A DNA stretch of 43,705 nucleotides, from NCBI GenBank assembly GCA_029546925.1, contig JAKPQM010000131.1:1-43705 (forward strand). The letters are read 5' to 3'. Under the pieces are notes generated by a model that was not told the origin of the DNA, searched no databases, and was given only the letters and a program-made list of their open reading frames with translations. The number at the start of each line of letters is the position of its first letter. Position 1 is the first letter of the stretch. Origin of the DNA: Actinomycetes bacterium. Lineage in GTDB: Bacteria > Actinomycetota > Coriobacteriia > Coriobacteriales > Atopobiaceae. This document shows, piece after piece, positions 26,663 to 35,379 of this stretch. Made by a program: the position numbers and the translations under genes.

Positions 26663-27430
26663 TTACTCCATAGCGCTCTTGACCATGGCAGCGAAGCTAT
26701 CTGCCTTGAGGGAGGCGCCACCCACGAGCGCACCGTCGACATCGGGCATGGACAGGTAGCCGCCCACATTCTCGGGCTTGGCAGACCCGCCGTAGAGGAT
26801 GCGGATACCGGCGGCCTTCTCCTCGCCGAAGACCTCGGCGAGCGTGGCACGGATGGCGCCGCAGATCTCCTGAGCGTCATCGGCGGTGGCGTTCATGCCG
26901 GTACCGATGGCCCAGATGGGCTCGTATGCGATGACATACTGGGCGGGATCGTCGAACTCGAGGCCCTCGGTGTCCTTCTTGACCTGATCGACGACGAAGG
27001 CCACGTGCTCGCCGGCCTGACGGATCTCGAGGCTCTCGCCGCAGCAGGAAATGGGCACGATACCATGGGCGAGAAGGGCCTTGGCCTTTTTGTTGATATC
27101 CTCATCGGTCTCGCCGAAGTAGCCACGGCGCTCGGAGTGGCCGATGATGCAGTAGGCGGCACCCACCGTCTCGAGCATGACGGGAGCGGTCTCGCCGGTA
27201 TAGGCGCCCTTCTCCTCCCAGTACACGTTCTGTCCGCCCAGCGCGAACGGAGTGTTGTTCTGCTCGATGACCTCGGCGACGCCCTTGAGGTCGATGGCGG
27301 GCGGGCACACGACGACGTCGACGGAACCGGTGCCGTCGGCGAGCTCCTCCACGAGGCCGAGGGCAAGCTCGACGCCCTCGCTGAAGGTCATGTTCATCTT
27401 CCAGTTGCCGGCAATCATCCTGTTACGCAT
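26663..27430 (-). CDS. tpiA: Triosephosphate isomerase
   Basis: Interconverts dihydroxyacetone phosphate and glyceraldehyde 3-phosphate. It has AGNWKMN (catalytic Lys), IIGHSERR (catalytic His), VIAYEPIWAIGTG (catalytic Glu) and the phosphate loop YGGSAKPEN. With the ATG at 27430 the length is 255, normal for the family, and the gene overlaps the pgk stop by eight bases; the upstream ATG is not needed. Confidence 0.96.
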   Translation of the reverse strand: MRNRMIAGNWKMNMTFSEGVELALGLVEELADGTGSVDVVVCPPAIDLKGVAEVIEQNNTPFALGGQNVYWEEKGAYTGETAPVMLETVGAAYCIIGHSERRGYFGETDEDINKKAKALLAHGIVPISCCGESLEIRQAGEHVAFVVDQVKKDTEGLEFDDPAQYVIAYEPIWAIGTGMNATADDAQEICGAIRATLAEVFGEEKAAGIRILYGGSAKPENVGGYLSMPDVDGALVGGASLKADSFAAMVKSAME

Positions 27431-28616
27431 CGAGAAGCGCCTCCACTCCAGGTAGGGCCTTGCCCTCGACAAGCTCCATGGAGGCGCCGCCGCCCGTGGA
27501 GATCCAGCTCATCTTGTCGGCAAGGTCGAACTTATTGACAGCTGCCACGGAATCGCCGCCGCCGATGATGGAAGTGCAGGCCTCGTTGGCTGCGACCGCC
27601 TCGGCAACGACCTTGGTCCCATGCGCGAACTGATCTATCTCGAAGACGCCCATAGGACCGTTCCAGAAGATGGTGGCGGCACCGGCGATGGCCTCGGCAT
27701 AGAGCTCCTCGGTCTTGGGGCCGATGTCCATGCCCATGCGATCGTCGGGGATCTGATCGGAATCGACGATCTCTCCCACAGCGTCCTCTCCGAAGTGGTC
27801 GGTGACGACATTGTCTATGGGCAGCAGGATCTTGACGCCCTTGGCCTCCGCCTTTTCGAGCATCTTGCCCGCGGCCTCGACCCAGTCGGGCTCCTGCAGG
27901 CTGGATCCCACGGTGTAGCCCTTGGCGAGGAAGAAGGTGTAGGCCATGCCTCCGCCGATGATGAGGGTGTCGGCGGAGTCGATGAGATGGTCGAGCACGC
28001 CGATCTTGGAGGAGACCTTGGAGCCTCCCACGATGGCCACGAACGGACGCGCAGGATCGGCGAAGATCGAGGTCAGGGTGTCGACTTCCTTCTCGAGCAG
28101 GAAGCCTGCGACCGCCGGGATATAGGCGGCCGGGCCTACGACCGAACCTTGGGCACGGTGTGCGGTGCCGAAGGCGTCGAGCACGAAGATGTCGGCATAG
28201 GAGGCGAGCTTCTTGGCGACTTCGGGGTCGTTCTTCTTCTCGGCCTTGAGGAAGCGGACGTTCTCGAGGACGAGGATGTCGCCCGGCTGGACGGCCGCGC
28301 AGGCCTCGGCGGCCTTCTCGCCATAGGTGTCATCGACGAACTTGACGTCGTAGCCGGTGAGCTCGGCGAGCTTGTCGGCGGCGGGCTTGAGCGTGAGCTC
28401 GGGCTCGGGGCCATCGCCCTTGGGACGGCCGAGGTGGCTCATGAGGATGATGCCGGCGCCCTGCTCCTTGAGGTAGGTGATGGTGGGGATGGCCGCGCGG
28501 ACGCGCGTGTCATCGGTGACGACGCCGTCCTTCAAAGGGACGTTGAAATCGACGCGCATGATGACCTTCTTGCCGGCGACGTCGATGTCGCGGACGGTCT
28601 TCTTGGTGAACGCCAT
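27423..28616 (-). CDS. pgk: Phosphoglycerate kinase
   Basis: ATP-forming glycolytic kinase, 397 residues. It has the N-terminal VIMRVDFNVPLKDG, the arginine motif ILMSHLGRPKG, and the C-terminal nucleotide site WNGPMGVFE with GGGDSVAAV. Length and motifs are standard. It lies 93 bases after gap across a hairpin. Confidence 0.97.
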   Translation of the reverse strand: MAFTKKTVRDIDVAGKKVIMRVDFNVPLKDGVVTDDTRVRAAIPTITYLKEQGAGIILMSHLGRPKGDGPEPELTLKPAADKLAELTGYDVKFVDDTYGEKAAEACAAVQPGDILVLENVRFLKAEKKNDPEVAKKLASYADIFVLDAFGTAHRAQGSVVGPAAYIPAVAGFLLEKEVDTLTSIFADPARPFVAIVGGSKVSSKIGVLDHLIDSADTLIIGGGMAYTFFLAKGYTVGSSLQEPDWVEAAGKMLEKAEAKGVKILLPIDNVVTDHFGEDAVGEIVDSDQIPDDRMGMDIGPKTEELYAEAIAGAATIFWNGPMGVFEIDQFAHGTKVVAEAVAANEACTSIIGGGDSVAAVNKFDLADKMSWISTGGGASMELVEGKALPGVEALLDA

Positions 28617-28638
28617 ATCTCACTCCTTCCAAGATTAG

Positions 28639-28671
28639 GGGCGCGGCTGCAAGCATATCGCAACCGCGCCC
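28639..28671 (-). promoter_or_regulatory. Hairpin between gap and pgk
   Basis: GGGCGCGG (28639-28646) pairs with CCGCGCCC (28664-28671). No T-run follows on the minus strand. It probably stabilises gap message or sets a processing site, consistent with higher gap expression. Confidence 0.55.
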
Positions 28672-28709
28672 TACTCCGTTTAATTCGGGCGAGAGCCGAG
28701 GCCTGTCGA

Positions 28710-29732
28710 TTAGGCGACGAACTTCTCGAAGTACTTGATGGTGCGGACCATCTGGGAGGTGTAGGAGTTCTCGTTGTCGTACCAAGAGACAACCTGGACC
28801 TCATAGAGGCCGTCGGCAACCTTGGCGACCATGGTCTGGGTGGCGTCGAAGAGCGAGCCGTAGGTCATGCCGATGATATCGGAGGAGACGATCTGATCCT
28901 CGTTGTAGCCGAAGGACTCGGTGGCCTGGGCCTTCATCGCGGCATTGACGGCCTCAGCGGTGACCTCGGTATCGGACTTGACGACGGCGAAGAGCAGCGT
29001 GGTGGAGCCGGTGGGCGTGGGAACGCGCTGCGCGGCACCGATGAGCTTGCCGTTGAGCTCGGGGATGACCAAGCCGATGGCCTTGGCGGCACCGGTGGAG
29101 TTGGGGACGATATTGCAGGCTGCGGCGCGGGCGCGGCGCAGATCGCCCTTGCGGTGCGGGCCGTCGAGGAGCATCTGGTCGCCGGTGTAGGCGTGAACGG
29201 TGCACATGATGCCGCTCTGGATGGGTGCGAAGTCGTTCAGGGCCTTGGCCATGGGGGCAAGGCAGTTCGTGGTGCAGGAGGCGGCGGAGATGATGTCATC
29301 GGCGGCCGTGAGGGTCTCGTGGTTGACGTTGTAGACGATGGTGGGGAGGTCATTGCCCGCGGGAGCGGAGATGACGACCTTCTTGGCACCGGCATTGATG
29401 TGGGCCTGTGCCTTGGCCTTTGAGGTATAGAAGCCGGTGCACTCGAGGACGACATCCACGCCGATCTCGCCCCAAGGCAGGTTGTTGGCGTCAGCTTCCT
29501 TGTAGATCTTGATGGTCTTGCCGTCGACGGTGATGCAATCCTCGCCGGCGGTGACCTCATGGTCGCGGGCATAGTTGCCCTGCGAAGAGTCGTACTTCAG
29601 CAGGTGGGCCAGCATCTTGGGATCGGTGAGGTCGTTGATGGCAACGATCTCGGAACCCTCGTGGCCGAACATCTGCCTGAAGGCGAGACGGCCGATGCGA
29701 CCAAAACCGTTGATTGCAACCTTTACTGCCAT
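28710..29732 (-). CDS. gap: Glyceraldehyde-3-phosphate dehydrogenase (NAD, glycolytic)
   Basis: 340 residues with the Rossmann motif INGFGRIGR, an Asp after the second strand (AINDLTD) typical of NAD-specific glycolytic forms, catalytic Cys153 in SAASCTTNC, and C-terminal WYDNE. The ATG at 29732 follows AAAGGAG by seven bases. It begins a glycolytic block after a 197-base gap with operator-like repeats. Confidence 0.97.
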   Translation of the reverse strand: MAVKVAINGFGRIGRLAFRQMFGHEGSEIVAINDLTDPKMLAHLLKYDSSQGNYARDHEVTAGEDCITVDGKTIKIYKEADANNLPWGEIGVDVVLECTGFYTSKAKAQAHINAGAKKVVISAPAGNDLPTIVYNVNHETLTAADDIISAASCTTNCLAPMAKALNDFAPIQSGIMCTVHAYTGDQMLLDGPHRKGDLRRARAAACNIVPNSTGAAKAIGLVIPELNGKLIGAAQRVPTPTGSTTLLFAVVKSDTEVTAEAVNAAMKAQATESFGYNEDQIVSSDIIGMTYGSLFDATQTMVAKVADGLYEVQVVSWYDNENSYTSQMVRTIKYFEKFVA

Positions 29733-29799
29733 GCAAGTCTCCTTTCGAAGAGGGTGGATGGTTCCTCTCCCCATCCAAGCCCACGTTACCGGAACCGAG

Positions 29800-29836
29800 G
29801 GTTAAAAAAACTAACCTTGTGCTAGTTTAGCGCTAA
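29800..29836 (-). promoter_or_regulatory. Operator-like inverted repeats upstream of gap
   Basis: GGTTA-n7-TAACC (29800-29816) and the perfect palindrome TTAGCGCTAA (29827-29836) lie in the only sizeable gap of the whiA-gap stretch. They may bind a glycolytic regulator; the first could also be a weak terminator for whiA. No regulator gene is nearby. Confidence 0.4.
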
Positions 29837-29929
29837 TCGCTTCCCATGCGCACGAGACAGCTGCTCATCGGTAGGCTTTTCCAGCTATCCGCAGAGAATG
29901 GCGGAGATGGGGCGGGAAAGGGATCGGAT

Positions 29930-30868
29930 CTAATCCCGGCGCGCTTCGTCGACAAGACCCTGGAGGCGGAGCACCCTGTGGTACATGGCGGATTTCGAGG
30001 CGGGGGGTGCAAGCTCCTGGCCGAGTTCGGCAAGCGAGAGCTCGGGGTTATCGCGGCGCAGCTCGCAGAACTCGCGAACCGCCCTCGGGAGCGCGGCCAA
30101 ACCGATGAGGTTCTCGGCCTCGTCGATAAGGGCGAGCTGTCCGGCGGCCGCATCGCCCGCACGGCTCTGATTGGCAAGCTCGGCGTTGACACGGCGGTTG
30201 ACGTCGTTTTTGACCGACTTCATGGCGCGAATGCCCTCGATAGTGTGGGCATAGCGGGCAGCGCCCATACCCACCAGCAGCGCCACGATGTCGTCGAAAC
30301 TCTTGAGATAGATGGCATAGGCGCCGCGGCGGCGGTTCAGGCGCGCATGCACGCCGAGCGAGTCGATGAGGACCACGAGCTCGTTGGCGAACTCCTCCCC
30401 CGTCACGGCGAGCTCAAGATGGAAATCGCCGCGCGGATCGGCGATGAAGCCGCCCGCCATGAAGGCACCGCGGATGAAGGCCTCGCGGCAGCAGCGCTTC
30501 CGCAGAAGCCCCCGTGGGATGCCTGCAGCGAGCCCCTGGCCCGGAACGAGGATGCCGAGCTCGATGAGAGCCTCCTCCAAACCGCCCTGCTCTGCGATCT
30601 CGATGAGGTAGTTCCGGGTCTTGTGCAGCACGGAACGGCGGATGGTGAGCGAGGTATCGAGATTGAAGAGCTCGTGGGTGAGCTTGATGATAGTGCGCGC
30701 CACAGCACCCGTCTCGGTGGTGATGCGCAGCGAATAGCGGCCTGCGCCCTTGAACGATAGCGTGCCGCAGACCCTCAAGAGGGCAGAGAGCTGCGCGTAA
30801 TCGCAGGTGGCGCACCTGCCTTCGACACGTGAGAGCTCGTCTTTCACCTCTGCCGTGAACGATGCCAC
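29930..30868 (-). CDS. whiA: DNA-binding protein WhiA
   Basis: Conserved Gram-positive regulator, a degenerate LAGLIDADG homing-endonuclease fold plus a C-terminal helix-turn-helix, 312 residues. The N-terminal FTAEVKDEL, the REAFIRGAFMAGGFIADP segment and the C-terminal LSLAELGQELAPPASKSAMYHR are typical. In Streptomyces it controls sporulation division; in non-sporulating Gram-positives it affects division and chromosome segregation. It overlaps yvcK by 25 bases. Confidence 0.95.
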   Translation of the reverse strand: MASFTAEVKDELSRVEGRCATCDYAQLSALLRVCGTLSFKGAGRYSLRITTETGAVARTIIKLTHELFNLDTSLTIRRSVLHKTRNYLIEIAEQGGLEEALIELGILVPGQGLAAGIPRGLLRKRCCREAFIRGAFMAGGFIADPRGDFHLELAVTGEEFANELVVLIDSLGVHARLNRRRGAYAIYLKSFDDIVALLVGMGAARYAHTIEGIRAMKSVKNDVNRRVNAELANQSRAGDAAAGQLALIDEAENLIGLAALPRAVREFCELRRDNPELSLAELGQELAPPASKSAMYHRVLRLQGLVDEARRD

Positions 30869-31911
30869 CCGCTCACCCCCTCGATGGCGCTTGCGAGCTT
30901 GAGGGGATCATGCGCGGTGGGGGCGTCCGCGAGCGAGAAGTCGCGCACCTCGACCAGCGGCACGAGGTCGCGGAGGCGTGCGAGCACGGCGTTGTCCGCC
31001 CGCACCGGATGGATGTGCGGCAGGACGTCCTCGGAGTAGGGAAGGCGCCTCGTCTCCATGAACGCACGGCGCGCGGCATCTGCGGCGACTTCGGCAGGGG
31101 TGAGGGCGCGGAATATCCTCGTAGCCGCCCCCTCCCCCGTCTTCACGCGATGGACGAGCACCGCATCGACGCAGCCCTCAAGGCCATGGTCGTAAAGGGC
31201 GCCGATGTACTCATCGGCGGCAAGTCCCCAGCTCTCGTATTGGGTATCGGCCTTCGGGCAGACGAAGATGCGCGTGGCATCCGTCTCGCGGATCGCCTCC
31301 GCGATACCCGGGACCAGCACGTTGGGGATGATCGAGGTGAACAGCGAGCCCGGGCCGAGGATGACGAGGTCGGCGGAGCGGATGGCGCGGATCGCGTCAT
31401 CGCAGGCGGCGGGATTTCCGGGTTCGAGCCACACGCGCGCGAGCGTGCAGGGACCGTGGCCGATCATCTCCTCGCCCGAGATGCGCCTGCCATCCCTGGT
31501 GATGCCTTGGAGCGTGATGCGCTCGATGGTGGAGGGATGGACGTGCCCGATGCAGCCGAGCGCACGCTCGAGGGTCCGAACGGCCTCGACGAACGAGCCG
31601 CACTCTTCTGCAAGGGTCGCGAGAAGAAGGTTGCCCAGCGGGTGGTTGGCGGCGACGGGAAGCCGTCGCTGGAAGGAACGGGCAAGGGGCGCATCGGGGT
31701 CGTGGGCGAGGGCGACGAGGCAGTTGCGCACGTCTCCCGGAGGAACCGCGTCCATCGCACGCCTGATGATGCCCGTGGATCCGCCATCGTCGGCCATCGC
31801 AACCACGGCCGCAAGGTCCCACCCCCTGCCGCGGAGCGCACGCAGGACCTGGGGCTGGCCCGTGCCGCCCCCCACGCAGACCGCGAGCGGCTGTCGCATG
31901 CGGTATGCCAC
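30844..31911 (-). CDS. yvcK: YvcK/CofD-like UDP-sugar-binding protein
   Basis: 355 residues with the N-terminal GGGTGQPQVLRALR and VAMADDGGSTGIIRR of the family, and GPGSLFTSIIPNVLVPGI. In Bacillus and Mycobacterium this protein supports cell-wall synthesis on gluconeogenic carbon sources and binds UDP-GlcNAc. The likely start is the GTG at 31911, because TGAGGAG lies five bases upstream; an ATG 12 bases later is possible. It follows rapZ after one base. Confidence 0.93.
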   Translation of the reverse strand: MAYRMRQPLAVCVGGGTGQPQVLRALRGRGWDLAAVVAMADDGGSTGIIRRAMDAVPPGDVRNCLVALAHDPDAPLARSFQRRLPVAANHPLGNLLLATLAEECGSFVEAVRTLERALGCIGHVHPSTIERITLQGITRDGRRISGEEMIGHGPCTLARVWLEPGNPAACDDAIRAIRSADLVILGPGSLFTSIIPNVLVPGIAEAIRETDATRIFVCPKADTQYESWGLAADEYIGALYDHGLEGCVDAVLVHRVKTGEGAATRIFRALTPAEVAADAARRAFMETRRLPYSEDVLPHIHPVRADNAVLARLRDLVPLVEVRDFSLADAPTAHDPLKLASAIEGVSGWHRSRQR

Positions 31912-31912
31912 G

Positions 31913-32791
31913 CTAGCTCCTCACCGCCTTCGCAAGGTCGCGATGCGCAAGGCTCGTATGATAGCCACGCTCGCGGAGATAGGCCGCCGTGGCATTGGCG
32001 ATGGCCACGCTGCGGTGCTGGCCGCCCGTGCAGCCCACTGCGATCGAGAGCTGCGTCTTACCCTCGGACACATAGCCCGGCATGACGGCATCGAGCAGTT
32101 TCTCCCATGCGGTAAGAAATCCCCGGGCAGCGGAATTCTCGACCACATAGCGTGCGACCGCCTCGTCATTGCCGTCCAAGCCCCTGAGTTCGGGCTCGTA
32201 GAAGGGGTTGGGCAGGAACCGCACATCGATGAGGAGATCGGCTTCGGCGGGCATACCGTGCTTGAAGCCGAACGAGAAGACGTGCACATCCATGAGCTGC
32301 TGGTCGGTGAGCTCGGAGAAGACCCTGCGCAATCTCGAGACCAGCGCACGGGGCTTGAGCGAGGTGGTATCGATGACAAGGTCGGCCCCATCCTTGACAT
32401 CGGCGAGCAGCGTGCGCTCGCGTGCCACGGCATGCGTGAGGTCCTCGCCTTCATAGGCCACCGGGTGGCGACGGCGGTTCTCGTTGTAGCGCCGTACCAG
32501 CACCTCATCGGAGGCATCGAGGAAAACGACCTTGTAGCCGAGCTCGTGGGCAGAGAGGTTCGAGAGCGAATCGGAAAGCTCGTCGAAAAGCCCCTGGCTC
32601 CTGAGATCGCAGGTCACCGCGAGATGGCGCCCTATGCCGGCGTTGATCCCCACCAGCTCGGCAAGCTGCACGAGCAGGCGCGGGGGCAGGTTGTCGATGC
32701 AGAAGTAGCCCATGTCCTCGAAGGCGTGGAGGGCCTGGGTGCGGCCCGAGCCCGACATACCTGTGATAACGACGACATCGGGGGTCTCCAT
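31913..32791 (-). CDS. rapZ: RapZ/YvcJ nucleotide-binding protein
   Basis: 292 residues: an N-terminal P-loop domain and a C-terminal domain with VHVFSFGFKHGMP, RFLPNP and GCTGGQHRSVAIA. The latter is the glucosamine-6-P-binding region in E. coli RapZ. Walker A reads GMSGSGRT, with Arg for Lys as in other actinobacterial members. It starts directly after the nanE stop (zero spacing), with GGAGG inside nanE as ribosome site. It is thus translationally tied to the sialic acid genes. Confidence 0.94.
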   Translation of the reverse strand: METPDVVVITGMSGSGRTQALHAFEDMGYFCIDNLPPRLLVQLAELVGINAGIGRHLAVTCDLRSQGLFDELSDSLSNLSAHELGYKVVFLDASDEVLVRRYNENRRRHPVAYEGEDLTHAVARERTLLADVKDGADLVIDTTSLKPRALVSRLRRVFSELTDQQLMDVHVFSFGFKHGMPAEADLLIDVRFLPNPFYEPELRGLDGNDEAVARYVVENSAARGFLTAWEKLLDAVMPGYVSEGKTQLSIAVGCTGGQHRSVAIANATAAYLRERGYHTSLAHRDLAKAVRS

Positions 32792-33481
32792 CTAGGCCTC
32801 CAGCGCGGCTTTGAACCAACTCGTGAGGGATGTGGGATGCGTGATGCCGGTACCCGCGACCACGGCCCAGGCACCGGCCTCCATAGCCTTGGCGGCATCG
32901 GCGGGTGTGTGGACGTGCCCCTCGCAGATGACGGGGAAGCCGGGGAATTCGGCCGCAGCCTGCGCGAGCAGGGCGATATCGGGCCCGTCATCGAGCGTGG
33001 TGTCGATGGCGGCCTTGCCATGGCTGAGCGTGGTCGATACGATATCGCACCCGACGGCGACACCGCGGCGGATATCCTCGATGCCTGCGCAATCGGCCAT
33101 GATGAGGGTATCGGCTTGGGCGCGAAGGGCGGCGACGGTCTCCTCGAAGCTGCGGCCGTCGGGGCGCGGACGATCGGTCGCGTCGAGCGCCACGATATCG
33201 GCGCCGGCCCACACGCATGCGAGCGCATGGCGCAGCGTGGGCGTGATGTAGACGCCCTCGTGGCCTTCCTTCCAAAGACCGATCACCGGCACCTCGACCC
33301 GGCCCTTGATGGCGGCGATGTCGGAAAGGCCTTGGCAGCGGATAGCCGCAGCGCCGCCGAGCTCGCAGGCGCGCGCCATGGCGGCCATGATCTCGGGCGT
33401 GCGCAGGGGCTCGCCCGGATAGGCTTGCACGCTGACGATGAGCTTCCCCTTGAGCGATTGGACGAGTTCGGAGATGGCCAC
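32792..33481 (-). CDS. nanE: N-acetylmannosamine-6-phosphate 2-epimerase
   Basis: Converts ManNAc-6-P to GlcNAc-6-P. 229 residues forming a TIM barrel with LIVSVQAYPGEPL, IGLWKEG, ADIVALDATDRPRP, ADCAG and VICEGHVHTP, all standard for NanE. The GTG at 33481 follows AAAGGAG by seven bases and gives the normal length; the upstream frame overlaps nanK and is not coding. The stop abuts the rapZ ATG. Confidence 0.95.
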   Translation of the reverse strand: MAISELVQSLKGKLIVSVQAYPGEPLRTPEIMAAMARACELGGAAAIRCQGLSDIAAIKGRVEVPVIGLWKEGHEGVYITPTLRHALACVWAGADIVALDATDRPRPDGRSFEETVAALRAQADTLIMADCAGIEDIRRGVAVGCDIVSTTLSHGKAAIDTTLDDGPDIALLAQAAAEFPGFPVICEGHVHTPADAAKAMEAGAWAVVAGTGITHPTSLTSWFKAALEA

Positions 33482-33497
33482 GAGGGTCTCCTTTCGG

Positions 33498-34427
33498 TTA
33501 GGCGAGAAGTTCGCGGTAGGCGGGAGCTTTGAAGTGCTCGGCTGCGCCGATGAGGGGGGCATCCCCGCCGAGCTCGCCCGATAGGATGGGCGTTTCCGCA
33601 ACAGGCTTCATGGCGAGCGCGGCGTATGCCGTGCGGAGCGCATCGGACCAGTGATGGCCGCAGTTGGCGACCGAGCCCGAAAGGATGATGGCCTCGGGAT
33701 CGAAGGTGTTGGCCATCGAGCCGAGCACTTCCCCCAAGGCGAGGCCCGCGCGGGCCTGGGCTGCGATCGCCGCCTCGTCGCCTGCGAGCGCGCGGCGGTT
33801 GATCTCGGCCCCGTCCTCGCTATCCCCACCCAAGCGGATGTATTCTGCAGCGATGGCCGGGCCGGCCGCGACGGTCTCCACGTGGCCCGTGGCCCCGCAG
33901 GTGCAGGGAAGGCCTGCGGCGAGCGTGCAGCCCACATGGCCGATATGGCCGGCGACGCCATGGGCGCCGAGCAGTATGAAGCCGTGGTCGACGAAGGCTC
34001 CGCTCATGCCGGTTCCCACGGCAACGCAAAGGCAGCTCGCCGCATTCCTGCCCGCCCCATGCCGTGCTTCCCCGAGCGCATGGGCATGCACGTCGTTCAG
34101 GACGCCGACGCGCAGTCCGCAGGCGTCTGCGAGCTCGGCACCCAGATGGGTACCGCACCAGCCGGGCATGATCTCGTTGGCGTAGACGATGTCGCCGTTG
34201 CGCGGATCGACCACCCCCGCCGTGGAGACGCCGATGCCCTCGGCGTCCGGCGCAAGCGCCTGCACGCGCTTCGCAGCGGCTATGACGCGCTCGAGCACGT
34301 GGGCACCGCCGGCCTTGGCCTCGGTGGGAATGTTCTCCTGATACTCGATGGAAGGCACCCCCTCGGCAAGCGTGACGAGCGCGCTCGCGATCTTGGTGCC
34401 GCCGATATCGATTGCGATGATCTTCAT
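33498..34427 (-). CDS. nanK: ROK-family N-acetylmannosamine kinase
   Basis: 309 residues. N-terminal IDIGGTKIA (phosphate loop) and VLNDVHAHALGE (catalytic Asp) are present. The ROK zinc region reads GHIGHVGCTLAAGLPC followed by TCGATGHVE: the usual C-x-C-G-x-x-G-C-x-E has His for the third Cys. The substrate is inferred from position between nanA and nanE; glucokinase activity is possible in this family. 16 bases to nanE, 12 from nanA. Confidence 0.9.
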   Translation of the reverse strand: MKIIAIDIGGTKIASALVTLAEGVPSIEYQENIPTEAKAGGAHVLERVIAAAKRVQALAPDAEGIGVSTAGVVDPRNGDIVYANEIMPGWCGTHLGAELADACGLRVGVLNDVHAHALGEARHGAGRNAASCLCVAVGTGMSGAFVDHGFILLGAHGVAGHIGHVGCTLAAGLPCTCGATGHVETVAAGPAIAAEYIRLGGDSEDGAEINRRALAGDEAAIAAQARAGLALGEVLGSMANTFDPEAIILSGSVANCGHHWSDALRTAYAALAMKPVAETPILSGELGGDAPLIGAAEHFKAPAYRELLA

Positions 34428-34439
34428 GGTACCCCCTTG

Positions 34440-35363
34440 CTAGAGCAGGCCGTTCTCCTTGAGCACGGCCTCGATGGCATCGACGTTGTCGCCCTCGAGC
34501 GCCTTCACGGGACGGGGCATGGTATTGGAATTGAAGATGCCCATGAGCCACAGGGCCGTCTTGAAGGCGCCCACACCGCCCGCATAGCCGGTGACACCCG
34601 ACGTGACGTTGAAGATGCGGCTGATCTTGTTCAGACGCTCCTGCTCGGCCCGCGCCGTCGCCCAGTCGCCGGCTTGGGCGGCCTTCCACATGCGAACATA
34701 GCCGTAGGGCTCCACGTTGGCGAGGCCGGGCACCGAGCCGTCGGCACCGTAGAGATAGGCGCCGTCGACCACAAGCTCCTGGCCGGTGAGGATGCTCATG
34801 TTGCCCCCATCGGCGGCGTTCGCCATGATGAGCATCCTGAAGGATGCGTCGTCGCCCGAGGAATCCTTGACGCCGGCGAGCACGCCATCGCGGCCGAGCT
34901 TGGCGAGAAGCTGCCAGCTGAGCTTGGTATGCGTGCACACGGGAATGTCGTAGGCGAAGAGCGGCGCGTCGAGCTCGTCATGGAGGATGCGGAAGTGCTC
35001 CTCGCACTCAGCAGGGCCGCCGAGCGCATAGAACGGCGCAGTGGCGACGAGGGCGTCGGCCCCCTGCTCGAGGACGCGGCGACCATGCTCGAGCACGCGC
35101 TCGGTCTCGGTGTCGATGATGCCCACCAGAAGCGGTACGCGACCGTCGATGATGCGTCGGGACTCGGCGATGATCTGGTCACGGCGCTCGTCGGTGGAGA
35201 AGACCACCTCGCCCGAGGAACCCAGCACGAACAAACCGTCGACACCGGCATCGATCATGCGGTTGATGCTGCGCTCGTACGAGGGGATGTCGAGCTTGCG
35301 GTCGGGGGTATCGGGCACGACGACGGGCGGGATGACGCCGCGGAATCTTGTATCTGCACTCAT
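34440..35363 (-). CDS. nanA: N-acetylneuraminate lyase (DHDPS/NAL family)
   Basis: Aldolase that splits Neu5Ac to ManNAc and pyruvate, 307 residues. It has LGSSGEVVF (49-54 region, pyruvate carboxylate site), Tyr138 in FAYDIPV and the Schiff-base Lys166 in GVKDSSGD. AAAGGAG seven bases upstream sets the ATG at 35363. Other aldolases share these motifs, and this protein is not a close match to E. coli NanA, so the name rests partly on the nan context. Confidence 0.87.
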   Translation of the reverse strand: MSADTRFRGVIPPVVVPDTPDRKLDIPSYERSINRMIDAGVDGLFVLGSSGEVVFSTDERRDQIIAESRRIIDGRVPLLVGIIDTETERVLEHGRRVLEQGADALVATAPFYALGGPAECEEHFRILHDELDAPLFAYDIPVCTHTKLSWQLLAKLGRDGVLAGVKDSSGDDASFRMLIMANAADGGNMSILTGQELVVDGAYLYGADGSVPGLANVEPYGYVRMWKAAQAGDWATARAEQERLNKISRIFNVTSGVTGYAGGVGAFKTALWLMGIFNSNTMPRPVKALEGDNVDAIEAVLKENGLL

Positions 35364-35379
35364 GGATCTCTCCTTTGTC

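Noticed and set aside
31913-32791. Walker A Lys-to-Arg change in RapZ as a defect
   Set aside because: As I recall, other actinobacterial members also have G-x-G-R-S/T, so it is a lineage trait.
31205-33532. A 775-codon plus-strand reading
   Set aside because: Antisense shadow of yvcK, rapZ and nanE.
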